A stretch of DNA of 64,000 nt. Origin: Streptomyces sp. NBC_00440. Lineage in GTDB: Bacteria > Actinomycetota > Actinomycetes > Streptomycetales > Streptomycetaceae. The stretch is taken from NCBI RefSeq assembly GCF_036014215.1, contig NZ_CP107922.1:62001-126000 (forward strand). Direction: 5' to 3'. Shown piece after piece: positions 27,631 to 36,921 of this stretch; the first letter of the stretch is position 1, and every line of letters begins with the position of its first letter. The notes beneath the pieces are model-generated. The model was given only the letters and a program-made list of their open reading frames with translations, was not told the DNA's origin and made no database searches. Made by a program: the position numbers and the translations under genes.

Positions 27631-28116
27631 ATGACACGAGCCTCTATACGCAGCACTGCGAGACAACTTATAGAAAAATTGCCCGAGCTACCACAGCCGT
27701 GGCGTATCGAGACGCTATGTCAGGCGCTTGAGCGAACACGCGGCCGCCAACTGCGCCTGCATCCAATCAGTCGTTCATCTTTTCCTTCAGGCCTATGGCA
27801 TGACGATGGCACGGCTGACCATATTTTCTACCGCGCATCGGCAAAAGGCTATTATCGTGACCACATAATTCTTCACGAGATCTGCCATATGCTCGAGGTT
27901 GAGAATGAAGAAGCCCCTGATGAAGACGCGCATGAAATCTTAGGATGGACTGTCAAAGCTCCAGCATACAGCAACGAAACGGAAGCACTAGCGGAGACCT
28001 TCTCATCTATGGTGCTCACGCTCGTCGAGCGTAAGCGGCGCCACAGCAAGAGCACCGCCATTGAACGACGTGTCGGTGACCTTTTTGGCGTGGCTGGAGG
28101 GGTGAACCATGCATAA
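27631..28116 (+). CDS. ParH-like HExxH metallopeptidase-type protein
   Basis: 161 residues from the ATG at 27,631 with GGAG upstream. A zinc-binding HEICH lies at residues 82-86 (IILHEICHMLEVENEE), followed by an acidic stretch and a possible third ligand (NETEALAETFSS), as in ImmA/IrrE-type peptidases. Such proteins are regularly found beside MAB_1171c-family membrane proteins in Streptomyces, as here (8-bp overlap). Base composition is lower in GC than the neighbours and a leucine is encoded by TTA (in EILGWT). Function unknown; a peptidase or toxin-like role is possible. Confidence 0.8.
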   Translation: MTRASIRSTARQLIEKLPELPQPWRIETLCQALERTRGRQLRLHPISRSSFPSGLWHDDGTADHIFYRASAKGYYRDHIILHEICHMLEVENEEAPDEDAHEILGWTVKAPAYSNETEALAETFSSMVLTLVERKRRHSKSTAIERRVGDLFGVAGGVNHA

Positions 28117-29305
28117 CGTTCCCAATTGGGTGGAGTCATTACGGGCTTTCACCCTGATAATCGTTTGGGCAGTTCTCCTCTTACGTTTCCCCGCTATACG
28201 ACATAAGAAGCAGCGCCCACTGTGGGTGGTACTAGCGGTCATGGCGCTCGGAACGGTATCGATACAAGAGCCGATCGCAAACTGGATCGACGCCACGACC
28301 GGAATAGCGAAGGCAAGCGAGTTAGTGGTCTCCTTGCTGGCGACCTGCGACTTCGCATGTGTGTGGTGGCTCGCGGTGTCGTTGCAACAATCCGAGGGCC
28401 CCACGCCCGCATGGGTACGCCGGGCACCCGTAACCTTCGCAGCCATCATGACCATACTCGCAGTGGCCTTTTTCTCTCTCGCCCCTGCTACTGATCGTTT
28501 CGGAACCCGAGCCAACGGCTGGTGGATACCGTACGCAGCCTCCTGGCTCACTTTCGGTACGATTACCGCAGCAGGTGCTGGCATCGTATTTTGGCGACAG
28601 AGGACCGCCGTGCTCAGCCCTGTCCTGCGAGCAAGCCTGATGGCCATTGCCTTTGGCACTACCGCGGAAATACCATACCAAGCATTCCGCGGTATCGAGT
28701 ATTTCGGTCCACCGATACCCGTGCTACGCTTGATCTGTTTCTGGCTCTCCGACTCACGGTTCATTCTCGTCGCCTTGGGCTGTTCCCTCGCCGCAATCGA
28801 GCCACTGATTAGGTCTGCCATTTCCTGGTACTGTAGGCAGCTTCTCTATCGACTCTGGGTCCTTCTGCGGCAGGCAACTCCGGAACTTATGATCACTCCA
28901 AGCCGGTCACAGATCGAGGATATCTTCAACCTCCGCAACTCGTGGGAGCAACTGCATCAACGAGTAGTCGATATTCGAGATAGCACAACCTACCTGTCTG
29001 CTAGTTGGGCGTCACCTGAACTGCTCGATCAGGCGTCTGTACATGCCACCAAGGACGACTGCGATGACCGGGAGCGCACGGTTGCCACCGCCTGTTGGTT
29101 GGAAGTGACCCGCCGACAGGCCCTAGCTCATTCCCCCAAGCTGTATCGTGACCTCGGTGAACTCCTGCTGGTCGAGGTGCAGGTTAACGATGCCGTCACG
29201 CTCCCGGAAGTTCGCCAGCTGTATCGACTCTATAGGGCCCTTAAGTCACGCACAGTCCGAGAATTCGCCGACAGTATGCAACCAGCCTCAACAACGCCTG
29301 CTTGA
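28109..29305 (+). CDS. MAB_1171c-like multi-pass membrane protein
   Basis: 398 residues. About seven hydrophobic segments fill residues 12-245, and the last 150 residues are soluble and helical (QLHQRVVDIRDSTTYLSA). This architecture and the conserved linker match the MAB_1171c-type putative transporter family of actinomycetes (DUF6545-like C-terminus). It overlaps the ParH-like gene and is translationally coupled. TTA leucine codons occur at positions 11, 25 and about 74, so expression may depend on the bldA tRNA. Transport activity has not been shown for the family as far as I know. Confidence 0.8.
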   Translation: MHNVPNWVESLRAFTLIIVWAVLLLRFPAIRHKKQRPLWVVLAVMALGTVSIQEPIANWIDATTGIAKASELVVSLLATCDFACVWWLAVSLQQSEGPTPAWVRRAPVTFAAIMTILAVAFFSLAPATDRFGTRANGWWIPYAASWLTFGTITAAGAGIVFWRQRTAVLSPVLRASLMAIAFGTTAEIPYQAFRGIEYFGPPIPVLRLICFWLSDSRFILVALGCSLAAIEPLIRSAISWYCRQLLYRLWVLLRQATPELMITPSRSQIEDIFNLRNSWEQLHQRVVDIRDSTTYLSASWASPELLDQASVHATKDDCDDRERTVATACWLEVTRRQALAHSPKLYRDLGELLLVEVQVNDAVTLPEVRQLYRLYRALKSRTVREFADSMQPASTTPA

Positions 29306-29355
29306 GGGCCCTATTCTCGCATAGCTACGGCGAACGGACATGTAGCGCTGAACAA

Positions 29356-30070
29356 CTAAACGGGGTTGCGGTCGCGTTGCTGGAGGGCGGCGAAGTCGGC
29401 GTGCACCGTTTCGACGCCTCCGGGTACGCCTGAGTCTTTTCGTGCTCGGCGAGCGCCCGGTAGGCCCGGTAGATGTTGGAGAGGCCGGGGCTCTGTCCTT
29501 TGCGGGCGGCCGGTGGGGATGAACAGGTCGGGCTGGATGTCCTCGACGGTCTCGGCGTTGGCGCGGCGGCGGAGCACAGTGTGCAGCATGTCGTCGGTTA
29601 TGACCAGAGGCCGGCCGCCGTGGTTGCCTTGCGGGCGCGGTGTCGAGTCCTTCGAGGGTGGCTTCGCGGATGTTCTCGCGTTCGGTCTCGGCCATCGTGG
29701 CGAAGAATCCGAACAGGAGGCGTCCCGAGCCGCTGGGATCGTACATCCCCTGGAGGGGGCCAGCGGGCATTTCCAGGACCAGGTCGTGGTCGGTGAGGCG
29801 CTGTCAGCTCGGCGGCGTCGTGTCCGAGGCGCTTCATCTCGTAGACGTTGAAGATCACTCGGCAGTGCGGGGCGTGAGCCTTGATCTCCCAGGTGGTGGT
29901 GAGGGCTGCCTCGAAATGGGGGCGGACCCGAACCCGGGCGCTGATCTTCTCCGAGAAGATCTTGTTCCGGGAGATGTGCTTGGCGGCGAGCGGGTCGAGC
30001 TGTGTCCGGAGTTCGTGGGTGAGGGTCGAGCAGCGCGCGTATCCGATGCCGATGTCCGCGCTGGGGGTGT
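29356..30070 (-). pseudogene. Serine recombinase (resolvase/invertase) pseudogene, two frameshifts
   Basis: Pieces of one resolvase in three frames: the N-terminus IGIGYARCSTLTHELRTQLD with NKIFSEKISARVRVRP and VYEMKRLGHDAAEL; then MPAGPLQGMYDPSGSGRLLF, FFATMAETERENIREATLEG; then GRPLVITDDMLHTVLRRRAN and the C-terminal helix-turn-helix. Breaks lie near 29,800 and 29,640. The catalytic Ser is present in YARCST. Inactive as read. Confidence 0.85.
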
Positions 30071-30264
30071 CCGGGGCGACGGGCGCAGGCGCCGGGGTGC
30101 CGGGGTGCCGGGCCGCCCCGGCTGTAGGGGACCGCGGTCGGCGGGGGTGGGCACACGCAGGAGTTTCGCGAGCCGGGGCACCTTGGTGAAGCGGCCGGTG
30201 TGGTAGGTCCCGACGACTGCACCGGAGGGGCCAGTCCAACGAACGGTGTAACTGAGGTTGTTGG

Positions 30265-30600
30265 AGTTACTGACTGGTTGCGGAGAGGCGGCCGTCGAAG
30301 GTAATGCCGAAGCCGCTCAGCGTGGTCTTCCAGCGCATGGTCCAGCGGGCCTGGCCCTTGCCGGTGGGGTCCAAGGACATGATGACCATGTAGACGCATG
30401 CGGCATGACGTCGAGGCCCTTGTTGGTGATCAGGGAGATGGTCTGGCGGGATACGTCGGCGCCGTAGTCAGCTGCAGGCCCTCGGTCTGAGCACGGCCCA
30501 CGAGCTCGTCGATCAGCCTGTCGTCCACAGACTTCGCCGACGCTGTCTCAGACGGCTCGATGGACTCGGCCTCGGTCAGTTGTCGCTGGTCATCGATGCA
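30265..30600 (-). pseudogene. IS256-family transposase remnant with internal deletion
   Basis: YGADVSRQTISLITNKGLD from the front half of an IS256 (Mutator) transposase runs almost directly into the C-terminal end CVYMVIMSLDPTGKGQARW, RWKTTLSGFGITFDGRLSA. About 250 residues, including the catalytic core, are missing, and the join changes frame. Confidence 0.8.
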
Positions 30601-30679
30601 TCTTCCATGATCGGGAGTTACGCCGACCGATTTACAGTTCATGCAACAGTGATGTGGGTGAGAGGCCGGCTAGACGGGT

Positions 30680-30967
30680 TGTGCTGTGACAAGGACTTCG
30701 CGGGCTGGTACCCGGGTGACGGACACCCTGGGCTCTCGCCAGCCCAAACTGGCCACCGTCTGTGTTCTGCAGTTCCTGCTGGGCATATCGGACCGACAGG
30801 CAGCGGAGGCAGTCCGCTGCCGCATCGATTTCATGTACGTCACGGCCTTGGAGCTGGACGATACCGGCTTCCACCACAGCATGCTCGCCGTCTTCCGCGG
30901 GCATCTCGCCGAAGACGGCAGGGCCGACCGCCTCCTCGACCTGGCACTGGTCCGCCTCAAGGTGTAG
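30680..30967 (+). pseudogene. N-terminal remnant of an IS1182-like transposase
   Basis: DFAGWYPGDGHPGLSPAQ, in one frame, continues after a shift near 30,740 as KLATVCVLQFLLGISDRQAA, AVRCRIDFMYVTALELDD and GFHHSMLAVFRGHLAEDGRA. This is the N-terminal domain of IS1182-type transposases. It stops before the DDE core. Confidence 0.75.
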
Positions 30968-31013
30968 CGGTCAAGCCGCCACCCAAGCATGATCGTGGTC
31001 TACAGCTGGCGTA

Positions 31014-31634
31014 TTAGGCAAGTGCTGTTCTGCTACTACCCCCTTCGATCGATGCCGCGCGAGTTGCCAGGTACGCCTCCCGAGCGCGTCGGTAGCCCGC
31101 CGATGAGTTCTCCTGCGTGATGATCGGTGCCTTAGGCTCCGTGGCTTCGATGTCGAGTGCAGGAGGAACAGTGACGGTACGGTCGGAGCTGATGCGCACG
31201 ATGTCGAGTACGACGTCGGAGTCGAGGGCTTCTCTGAAGCGCTGCAACAACGTCGGCCTTTCCAGCCGCAGCTGCGTGAGCCATGCCGGGGAGTCCGCCT
31301 CCACGACAAGCTCCTGATGGCCCGTACGGAAGCCTACGACTCGTACGTGGGACGCGAGTTGTTTTCCGGCGATGGTGGGCCAGAGGCGCGCCGCGTTCCC
31401 GCCGGCGATCGGTGCTGTCCAGGCTCGGTCGTCGATGAGGCATTCGAGGATGGAGCCGAAGCCCGTCGGCTCTCGCCCGTCTACGGAGTGCCGCAAATGC
31501 CGGAGCTGGCTCTGTGGGGTGCGGGATTCCGTGACGCCGCCGTTTCGACGTGCGGCTTCCTGCGCGGCGCGCAAGGTCACACGGGCAAGGTCTACTCGGG
31601 GGTGCTCCGGTGGAGTGTCCATCTCTGTGGTCAT
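31014..31634 (-). CDS. DciA-like (DUF721) protein
   Basis: 206 residues. The segment from AAQEAARRNG through FGSILECLIDDRAWTAPIAG, LWPTIAGKQLASHV and VVEADSPAWLTQLRLERPTL is the DciA/DUF721 domain, whose founding members help load the replicative helicase. AGGAG precedes the ATG by 6 nt. It lies 9 bp after a winged-helix initiator-like gene and probably shares its transcript. The chromosomal dciA normally sits near dnaA and recF; this copy is in accessory DNA beside primase genes, suggesting an element-encoded loader. Family good, role inferred. Confidence 0.75.
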   Translation of the reverse strand: MTTEMDTPPEHPRVDLARVTLRAAQEAARRNGGVTESRTPQSQLRHLRHSVDGREPTGFGSILECLIDDRAWTAPIAGGNAARLWPTIAGKQLASHVRVVGFRTGHQELVVEADSPAWLTQLRLERPTLLQRFREALDSDVVLDIVRISSDRTVTVPPALDIEATEPKAPIITQENSSAGYRRAREAYLATRAASIEGGSSRTALA

Positions 31635-31643
31635 CTCGGTCTC

Positions 31644-33071
31644 CTATCTGTGGGTCAGGGACATGAGAGAACTGCGACGAGAGAGCTGCAGTGTGCGCTG
31701 AACCAGTTCGCGGCCGTACATCGCCTCTGCGACGTGGCATCCGAATGCATCGACGGCACAAGTGACGAGGGCGGTTTCGCCCTGCATGTACTCGGATTTC
31801 GCAGTTTCACGCATGCCCTTTAGTTCCTCTTCGGTGAGGTTCTGTGGTCCTCCGAGAGGAGGCAGCGCCGCCACCTTCTGCTGGGGCTCAGTTTTCGGTC
31901 TGAAGGCGTGGGCTACCATGCGGCGGACAACCATGCTCTGAGGGGCCTGCCAGCCGCAGTTGTAGTGCTCGGCGCGTGCGCGTTCCTGACGGATGCGAGT
32001 ACGACGGGCGGTCTCGACTGCGTCACGCCAGCGCGCAACGACGGTAGAGCGCTTAGTAGGCGTGTCGAGGGTCGTCACGGCATGGCGGAGCAGGACGGCC
32101 AGGAACCCAGTGGCTCGCCGTATATGGGTGGTTTCTCCTCGAAGATGCAACCAGGCGCGTACTTCTTGGGTGGTCCACCCAGCGTCGGCGACCTCGCGGG
32201 TAACCCAGGCAATGCGGGGGATCGAACTGCTTCGGAGCCAGTCAACCTGCTGAGTCAGCTCACGCGCCAGCTGGTATCGGCGTCCTACGGTGTTGAGCGG
32301 GCGGCAGCCCCTGGGCCTGCTCGGGGTGAGGGTCGGGCTGGTCCCACGAGCGAGCTGTGTCTCAGGGGGGGAAGGAGTAACACCCGCAGTGGAAGAACTA
32401 TTTGAACCTCCCCCCATTGGGGTGCAACGAGTCTTGCGGGAGAGGCACTTGTTGGAGGAGTTGCCGGAGCGACTGCGGGGAGAACGCCGCATGATGTTTC
32501 GGGCCATCTTGGCGAGCTGCTTCATCAGCCTTCGCCCCTCCTCGGCTATGCCTTGCAGGGCCCGGATGTACCGGTCGCAAGGTCGCGTGACGAGATGGAG
32601 GGCGGCGTCGAAGGATGCCGGAATGGTCCAGACGAACTCGCTGGCGCGGCCGCCTTCCCCGGCTAATCGTGTGCCTTTGACGCGATAAGCGAGTAGGCCG
32701 GTTTCGCGTAGAATCCCCAGGTGGTACTGGACGGTCCGTTTGGACACCTTCAGCACGCGGACGAGGTAGTCAACTCCAGGACGGCAGGGCGAAAGGCGAG
32801 CAAGTTCCCTCGCGACGCGCAGTGTGGTCTCCCCGACCAGTTGGGGCCCATGCCGACGCCTAGGCTGGTAGGAGTCGCAGTGGTACGCCCAGCAGACGGC
32901 TTGCATCCAGGAGTAGCCATCAGGAGCGATACGGCTGGCGGTCGTAGAAATCCATTGGTGAGTGGCAGGCACGGGTTGCGGGAGATCGACCGCAAAAGCG
33001 CGTAGGGCCTTGGTAGTGGGCAAGAGGATCCGTTTCCGGGTAGCGCGAAGTAGACCCGCGGCAAAGAGCAC
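31644..33071 (-). CDS. Winged-helix replication-initiator-like protein
   Basis: 475 residues, very basic. A winged helix is visible near residues 85-130 (RELARLSPCRPGVDYLVRVL, VSKRTVQYHLGILRETGLLA), followed by a Ser/Arg/Pro-rich linker (about 190-265) and a helical basic C-terminal half (TREVADAGWTTQEVRAWL). It is first of a two-gene unit with the DciA-like protein and near a primase/Prim-Pol pair. I infer a plasmid-type replication or DNA-binding role; it could equally be a transcription regulator. The GTG start at 33,071 is uncertain. Confidence 0.6.
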   Translation of the reverse strand: MLFAAGLLRATRKRILLPTTKALRAFAVDLPQPVPATHQWISTTASRIAPDGYSWMQAVCWAYHCDSYQPRRRHGPQLVGETTLRVARELARLSPCRPGVDYLVRVLKVSKRTVQYHLGILRETGLLAYRVKGTRLAGEGGRASEFVWTIPASFDAALHLVTRPCDRYIRALQGIAEEGRRLMKQLAKMARNIMRRSPRSRSGNSSNKCLSRKTRCTPMGGGSNSSSTAGVTPSPPETQLARGTSPTLTPSRPRGCRPLNTVGRRYQLARELTQQVDWLRSSSIPRIAWVTREVADAGWTTQEVRAWLHLRGETTHIRRATGFLAVLLRHAVTTLDTPTKRSTVVARWRDAVETARRTRIRQERARAEHYNCGWQAPQSMVVRRMVAHAFRPKTEPQQKVAALPPLGGPQNLTEEELKGMRETAKSEYMQGETALVTCAVDAFGCHVAEAMYGRELVQRTLQLSRRSSLMSLTHR

Positions 33072-33221
33072 TGCTATGGGCCTGATTCAGCCGCCTAAGA
33101 CGGCATGGGTTGGGGCTTTCAGATGCGGACCAGGGTGCTGCGCTGCCTCAAAGGCAGGCCCGTCGGGGGGGGTGGGTAACTTCCCCGGGGCGGTACGTTT
33201 GGCGGGCCGCGACTCCGCCTT

Positions 33222-33551
33222 CTATCTGGCCCGGGCCCCCGCTCTTGCGGGGTACGACAGGGTGTCCTGGTGGGGCCTCACGTTTGGGACGCGTGCTGGC
33301 CAGGTTTGCCGACAGTCACGTGGGACAGCGCAAGGCTTGAGTCCCCTAGCTTCCTCGTCGGCAACCAGGTTCGCCAGTCGGTTGACGTGCGCCCAGCTGA
33401 AGAGCGTGCGCAGCCGGATCGCAAGCTGCGACATTCCGGCAAGGAGCATGTTCATCACGAGAAGATCGGCACGGGCGTGATCGGTCAAGGAGGCAGGGCC
33501 GGTGGCTTCCGGGTGGCCCCTGACCGTGCCGGTGATCTTGTCATTCGTCAT
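33222..33551 (-). CDS. Small hypothetical protein
   Basis: 109 residues from the ATG at 33,551 (MTNDKITGTVRGHPEATG). No domain recognised. The middle LADLLVMNMLLAGMSQLAIRL-like helix is amphipathic and the last 35 residues are Arg/Pro-rich, so the true end may be earlier in evolution. The coding signal is weak, and the sequence around 33,100-33,980 otherwise shows no gene. Confidence 0.3.
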   Translation of the reverse strand: MTNDKITGTVRGHPEATGPASLTDHARADLLVMNMLLAGMSQLAIRLRTLFSWAHVNRLANLVADEEARGLKPCAVPRDCRQTWPARVPNVRPHQDTLSYPARAGARAR

Positions 33552-33988
33552 TTGGCACCGGCCCTTGTTGAGGTGAAATCGACTTCCGCGACGCACGCGT
33601 CCTTTGACGTTAGACAGCCGATAGGCAGCAAGCCCGAAGTCGACGTGGGTGAGGTCGGGTGCGGCTGCCGTCAACTGCAGGGACACTCGCGTCATCAGCA
33701 AGTGCAGCGGGGCCCTCTTAGGGGTATACAGCGGTCTGTGCGGCCAACACGGCTCAGGCCTACAACGCGCCATTGGCGCGTTGCCGCCTTCGATAGGAAG
33801 ATCCAACATGGGATCCTTGACCCGTAGGGGGTGACATGGAGCAACGGCATGAGCCCGCGTCGCTTGCGGGTGGGCCGGGCAGTCACTTCGCACCATGAGG
33901 GTCACTTGAAGAAAGTTATATCCTCCCGGAGACCCGATCAAGTACCTCATATATATTGGCTGAACTCGATCGAGCGCAGGAGTAGACC

Positions 33989-34630
33989 ATGCCCGCACGC
34001 GTCTTCGACGGCCGCCGGTTTCGTGCCGCGCGCCGGGCAGCTGACCTCACGCAGGCGGCTATCGCCCAGGACGTAGGTGTCCTGGAACCTGCGGTCACAC
34101 GCTGGGAAAGCGGAGACACTACGCCGCCCCCCGAGAGGTTGCCCCGCCTAGCTCAGCTTGTAGGTCAGCCCCTTGACGGGCTGTTCCCCCGGCTAGGTTC
34201 GCCAGACCTCGTAGACTTGCGTGCTGACGCCGGATATAGCCAAAAAGACACGAGCTCGATCACCAAGACCCTCAGCCCCAGTCCCGTACGCAAGGCCGAG
34301 GGCGGCAAGCGCCGGCTGTCAAAGTCACTAGTTCCACTGCTCGCTGAGGCCTACGGAACAAGCACGGCAGAGTTACTGGCCGCCCAGGAACGGAGCTTCG
34401 GAACCCAGGTTCCAGAGCCACCGCGGTTGGACGACAACGTCGGTGACCAAGCCCAGATGCAGATCGATGTGTTGAGCGGCCTCGAGAATGCGGGGATACG
34501 AAAGGTGGCACTGCGCGCCGCCGGCCTCTCAGCAGCAAGCTTGGAGACGGTACTCAGCGTTCTGGACGAGGTTCGCCAGGAACAGGGGCTGCCCGCCGTC
34601 ATTGGGCAGGACGATCTTGGCCGGAAATGA
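33989..34630 (+). CDS. XRE-family regulator with two helix-turn-helix domains
   Basis: 213 residues. A first HTH spans residues 10-60 (RAARRAADLTQAAIAQDVGV, PAVTRWESGDTTPPP). A second, weaker one lies at 72-125 (VDLRADAGYSQKDTSSITKT, LLAEAYGTSTAELLAAQE). The C-terminal 80 residues are unlike other proteins I know. GGAG lies 8 nt before the ATG. It faces away from the replication-like genes on its left and is a candidate repressor of the element. Confidence 0.85.
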   Translation: MPARVFDGRRFRAARRAADLTQAAIAQDVGVLEPAVTRWESGDTTPPPERLPRLAQLVGQPLDGLFPRLGSPDLVDLRADAGYSQKDTSSITKTLSPSPVRKAEGGKRRLSKSLVPLLAEAYGTSTAELLAAQERSFGTQVPEPPRLDDNVGDQAQMQIDVLSGLENAGIRKVALRAAGLSAASLETVLSVLDEVRQEQGLPAVIGQDDLGRK

Positions 34631-34863
34631 GTCGAGCCGACAGCACTCCCAGAGCCTAGTTCTATTGATCACGAGGGTTGTTGATCGTCAGGGAACAGTT
34701 GGCTGCCCTCGAAATGCATTGCGGTTCCGTCGCTGCGCTCAAGGCGGGGGCCTGTCCAGTTGACGTTGAATGGGACATGCTTCGGGCCATGAGAGCTCAG
34801 ATGCGCCACAACCTCGCTGTGTCACCCGAAAGCTGAAATCAGGGCGCGCTCCCGCAGTTGCTC

Positions 34864-35244
34864 TCAGCTGGTGGTTGCTATCGCGGCGGGGCCACGCTGG
34901 GAGCGTGGGGTTTTGTCGCCGACTCGGCGGGGCTCGATTGTGGCGGGGTCGACGGCTTCTCCGGGGGCGCCTTCGTGGTAGGGGCCGTCGGGGTTGGTGT
35001 CGCGGTCGTGCGGGAGGAGGAAGAAGACCCTGCGGAGGTGGAGGCCGCTGTCGGGGTCGGATTCTGCGTGGGTGTCGAGTTCGGTGTAGCCGATCATGCG
35101 GCCGTCGCGTTCGTAGCGGGGCTTGCCCCGGCGGCGGGGCGTCTTATCGAGGGCCTGGCGTACGTAGTCGAGGTCATCGGGGTCCTCCAGCCACACCACG
35201 GCGTTCTCGTGGCGGAGGTCGCTCTCGTTCAGCAGCGAGCTCAT
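34864..35244 (-). CDS. DUF6009-family protein
   Basis: 126 residues. The pattern MSSLLNESDLRHENAVVWLE, DYVRQALDKTPRRRGKPRYE and RRVFFLLPHDRD matches the DUF6009 family found in Streptomyces phages and integrative elements. Function unknown. It lies downstream of the primase in the same direction; the 126-bp gap may hold a separate promoter. Confidence 0.75.
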   Translation of the reverse strand: MSSLLNESDLRHENAVVWLEDPDDLDYVRQALDKTPRRRGKPRYERDGRMIGYTELDTHAESDPDSGLHLRRVFFLLPHDRDTNPDGPYHEGAPGEAVDPATIEPRRVGDKTPRSQRGPAAIATTS

Positions 35245-35370
35245 GGCTGCAGCCCCTTTTCATTGTGGCCAGCCTCTTGGGGGCCGGGATGGGTGTGGTG
35301 AGCACGATCCCGGGTGGCGGCACCGGCTCCATGGTAAGCGGCGGCAAGGGGGGCGCCCAGGGCGCGAGAG

Positions 35371-36921
35371 TCAGTCATGGTCGCTGTGGGGTTCGTCATC
35401 TGTGAGCAGCCCGAGGCCGGGGTAGTACTTTTTGCCGCTGGATTTCATCATGTCGGCGGGAGACGCGAGAGAGAGTTCTTGGCGGACCCGGGTGGCGAAG
35501 GCACGGGCGGTTGCGGGTCGGATCCCTTCCCCAGCGCTGCACCAGCTGCTGTAGGTCGTGTAGAGCAGGCCTTGCTCTACACGGAGGTCGCCTGTCGCGC
35601 GATCGGGGTGGTCGGTGGTGCAGCACTCGGTGAGGAAGCGGCCGATGTGGTCTTCGGTGGTGGCGTAGGCGGCGGTTGCGGTACGGACGGTTGCGGGTCC
35701 GGCCAGCGGGTCTCGGGTGTCGAGGTAGCGCTTGGCGCCTTCGATGAGCCACTGCAGAATGCCAGGGCCTTCGCTCTGGACGAGCTCCTTGGCAAGGTTG
35801 TCGATCTTGCGGGAGGCAGGCACGACGCGTTCGAAAGGGATCAGTCGGATCCGTCGCCAGAAGGCGTGGCCGCCGGTGCCGACTTCGGGGCGGTGGTTGC
35901 CGAGTAGCCAGAGCTTGTGGGTGGGGTTGAAGCTGAAGAAGTCCTGGCGCATGCGGCGGGCCATGATGCGGTCGCCGCCAGTGAGAAGCTTGACCCTGGA
36001 TTCGTCGAACTTGTCGTTCGGCTTGAGTTCGGAGCAGACGACGATGCGCCGGCCGTGAAGCTCGGTGAGCTCGGTGGAGTGCTCGGAGAACTTGCCCTTC
36101 TCCATGAGGAAGCCGGGCGGGGCCGCCTGGGCGTAGTCGCCGAGGATCTGCGTCATGACGTCCAGCAGGACGGACTTGCCGTTGGCGCCGGTGCCGTAGA
36201 GGAACGGCAGGACCTGGGCTCCGACGTCCCCCGTGACAGAGTAGCCAAGGAGCAGGTGGAGGAAGTTGATGGTCTCCTCGCCTTTGGCGTCCTCACCGAA
36301 GGTGTCGTGGAGGAACCGGTGCCAGCGGGGGGTGGGCATCATTTCAGGAGCGACGCTGGTGGCACGGGAGTGCATGTCCGCTTCGGGATCCGGCTTGTGG
36401 AGGTTCCCGGTGTGCAGATCAACTACCCCCGCAGGAGTGCACAACGCGTAGGGGTCCCCGTCCAGAACATCAGGATCCAAAGCCAGTGCCGGGGACGCCT
36501 TGGCCTGAGTGAGCATCGCCTTGATGCCGGGGGTCGACATTGAACGCCGCCGGTGGGAAGCAAGGTCACGGTCACTGAACTGGCCGCTGGGGTCCGTGGA
36601 CGGCATTTGCTCAGCGAGGTCACCCGCTGCCCAGACAGCAGCCTTTTCCCCGCCAGTCCGTTTCCACCGGTACTGATCCCAGTGGTACCAGCCAAGTCCC
36701 TCGACATGACGAAACTGGTCACCGAACATCACCGCGAACAGCTTCGCGTTACCGCGGTCGGTGAGCAGCCCTGGGAGCTGACCCGCCGGGAGGGGCGGCC
36801 CTTGCACCGCTGAGGCGATCTGCTGTGCGGGCAGGCTGGGCAAGTCCGCCTGAAATTCGAGAGCGAGCATCTGCTGCGCCGCGGCAGTGGCGTTGAAGCG
36901 TGGGATGTCGGCGCTGCTCAT
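35371..36921 (-). CDS. P4/D5-type primase-helicase
   Basis: 516 residues from the ATG at 36,921 (AAGGGA upstream). A D5-like N-terminal domain precedes an SF3-type ATPase with Walker A GTGANGKS (residues 243-250), LKPNDKFDESRVKLLTGGD and LWLLGNHRPEV (sensor region). The C-terminus is a winged-helix-like segment (GLLYTTYSSWCSAGEGIRP). Such proteins are the replicative helicases of P4-like satellites, phages and actinomycete integrative elements. It overlaps the Prim-Pol gene by 4 bp, so the two probably act together. Confidence 0.9.
   Translation of the reverse strand: MSSADIPRFNATAAAQQMLALEFQADLPSLPAQQIASAVQGPPLPAGQLPGLLTDRGNAKLFAVMFGDQFRHVEGLGWYHWDQYRWKRTGGEKAAVWAAGDLAEQMPSTDPSGQFSDRDLASHRRRSMSTPGIKAMLTQAKASPALALDPDVLDGDPYALCTPAGVVDLHTGNLHKPDPEADMHSRATSVAPEMMPTPRWHRFLHDTFGEDAKGEETINFLHLLLGYSVTGDVGAQVLPFLYGTGANGKSVLLDVMTQILGDYAQAAPPGFLMEKGKFSEHSTELTELHGRRIVVCSELKPNDKFDESRVKLLTGGDRIMARRMRQDFFSFNPTHKLWLLGNHRPEVGTGGHAFWRRIRLIPFERVVPASRKIDNLAKELVQSEGPGILQWLIEGAKRYLDTRDPLAGPATVRTATAAYATTEDHIGRFLTECCTTDHPDRATGDLRVEQGLLYTTYSSWCSAGEGIRPATARAFATRVRQELSLASPADMMKSSGKKYYPGLGLLTDDEPHSDHD

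Noticed and set aside
33270..33827. A 185-codon plus-strand frame
   Set aside because: No motif, and composition unlike nearby genes; likely chance.
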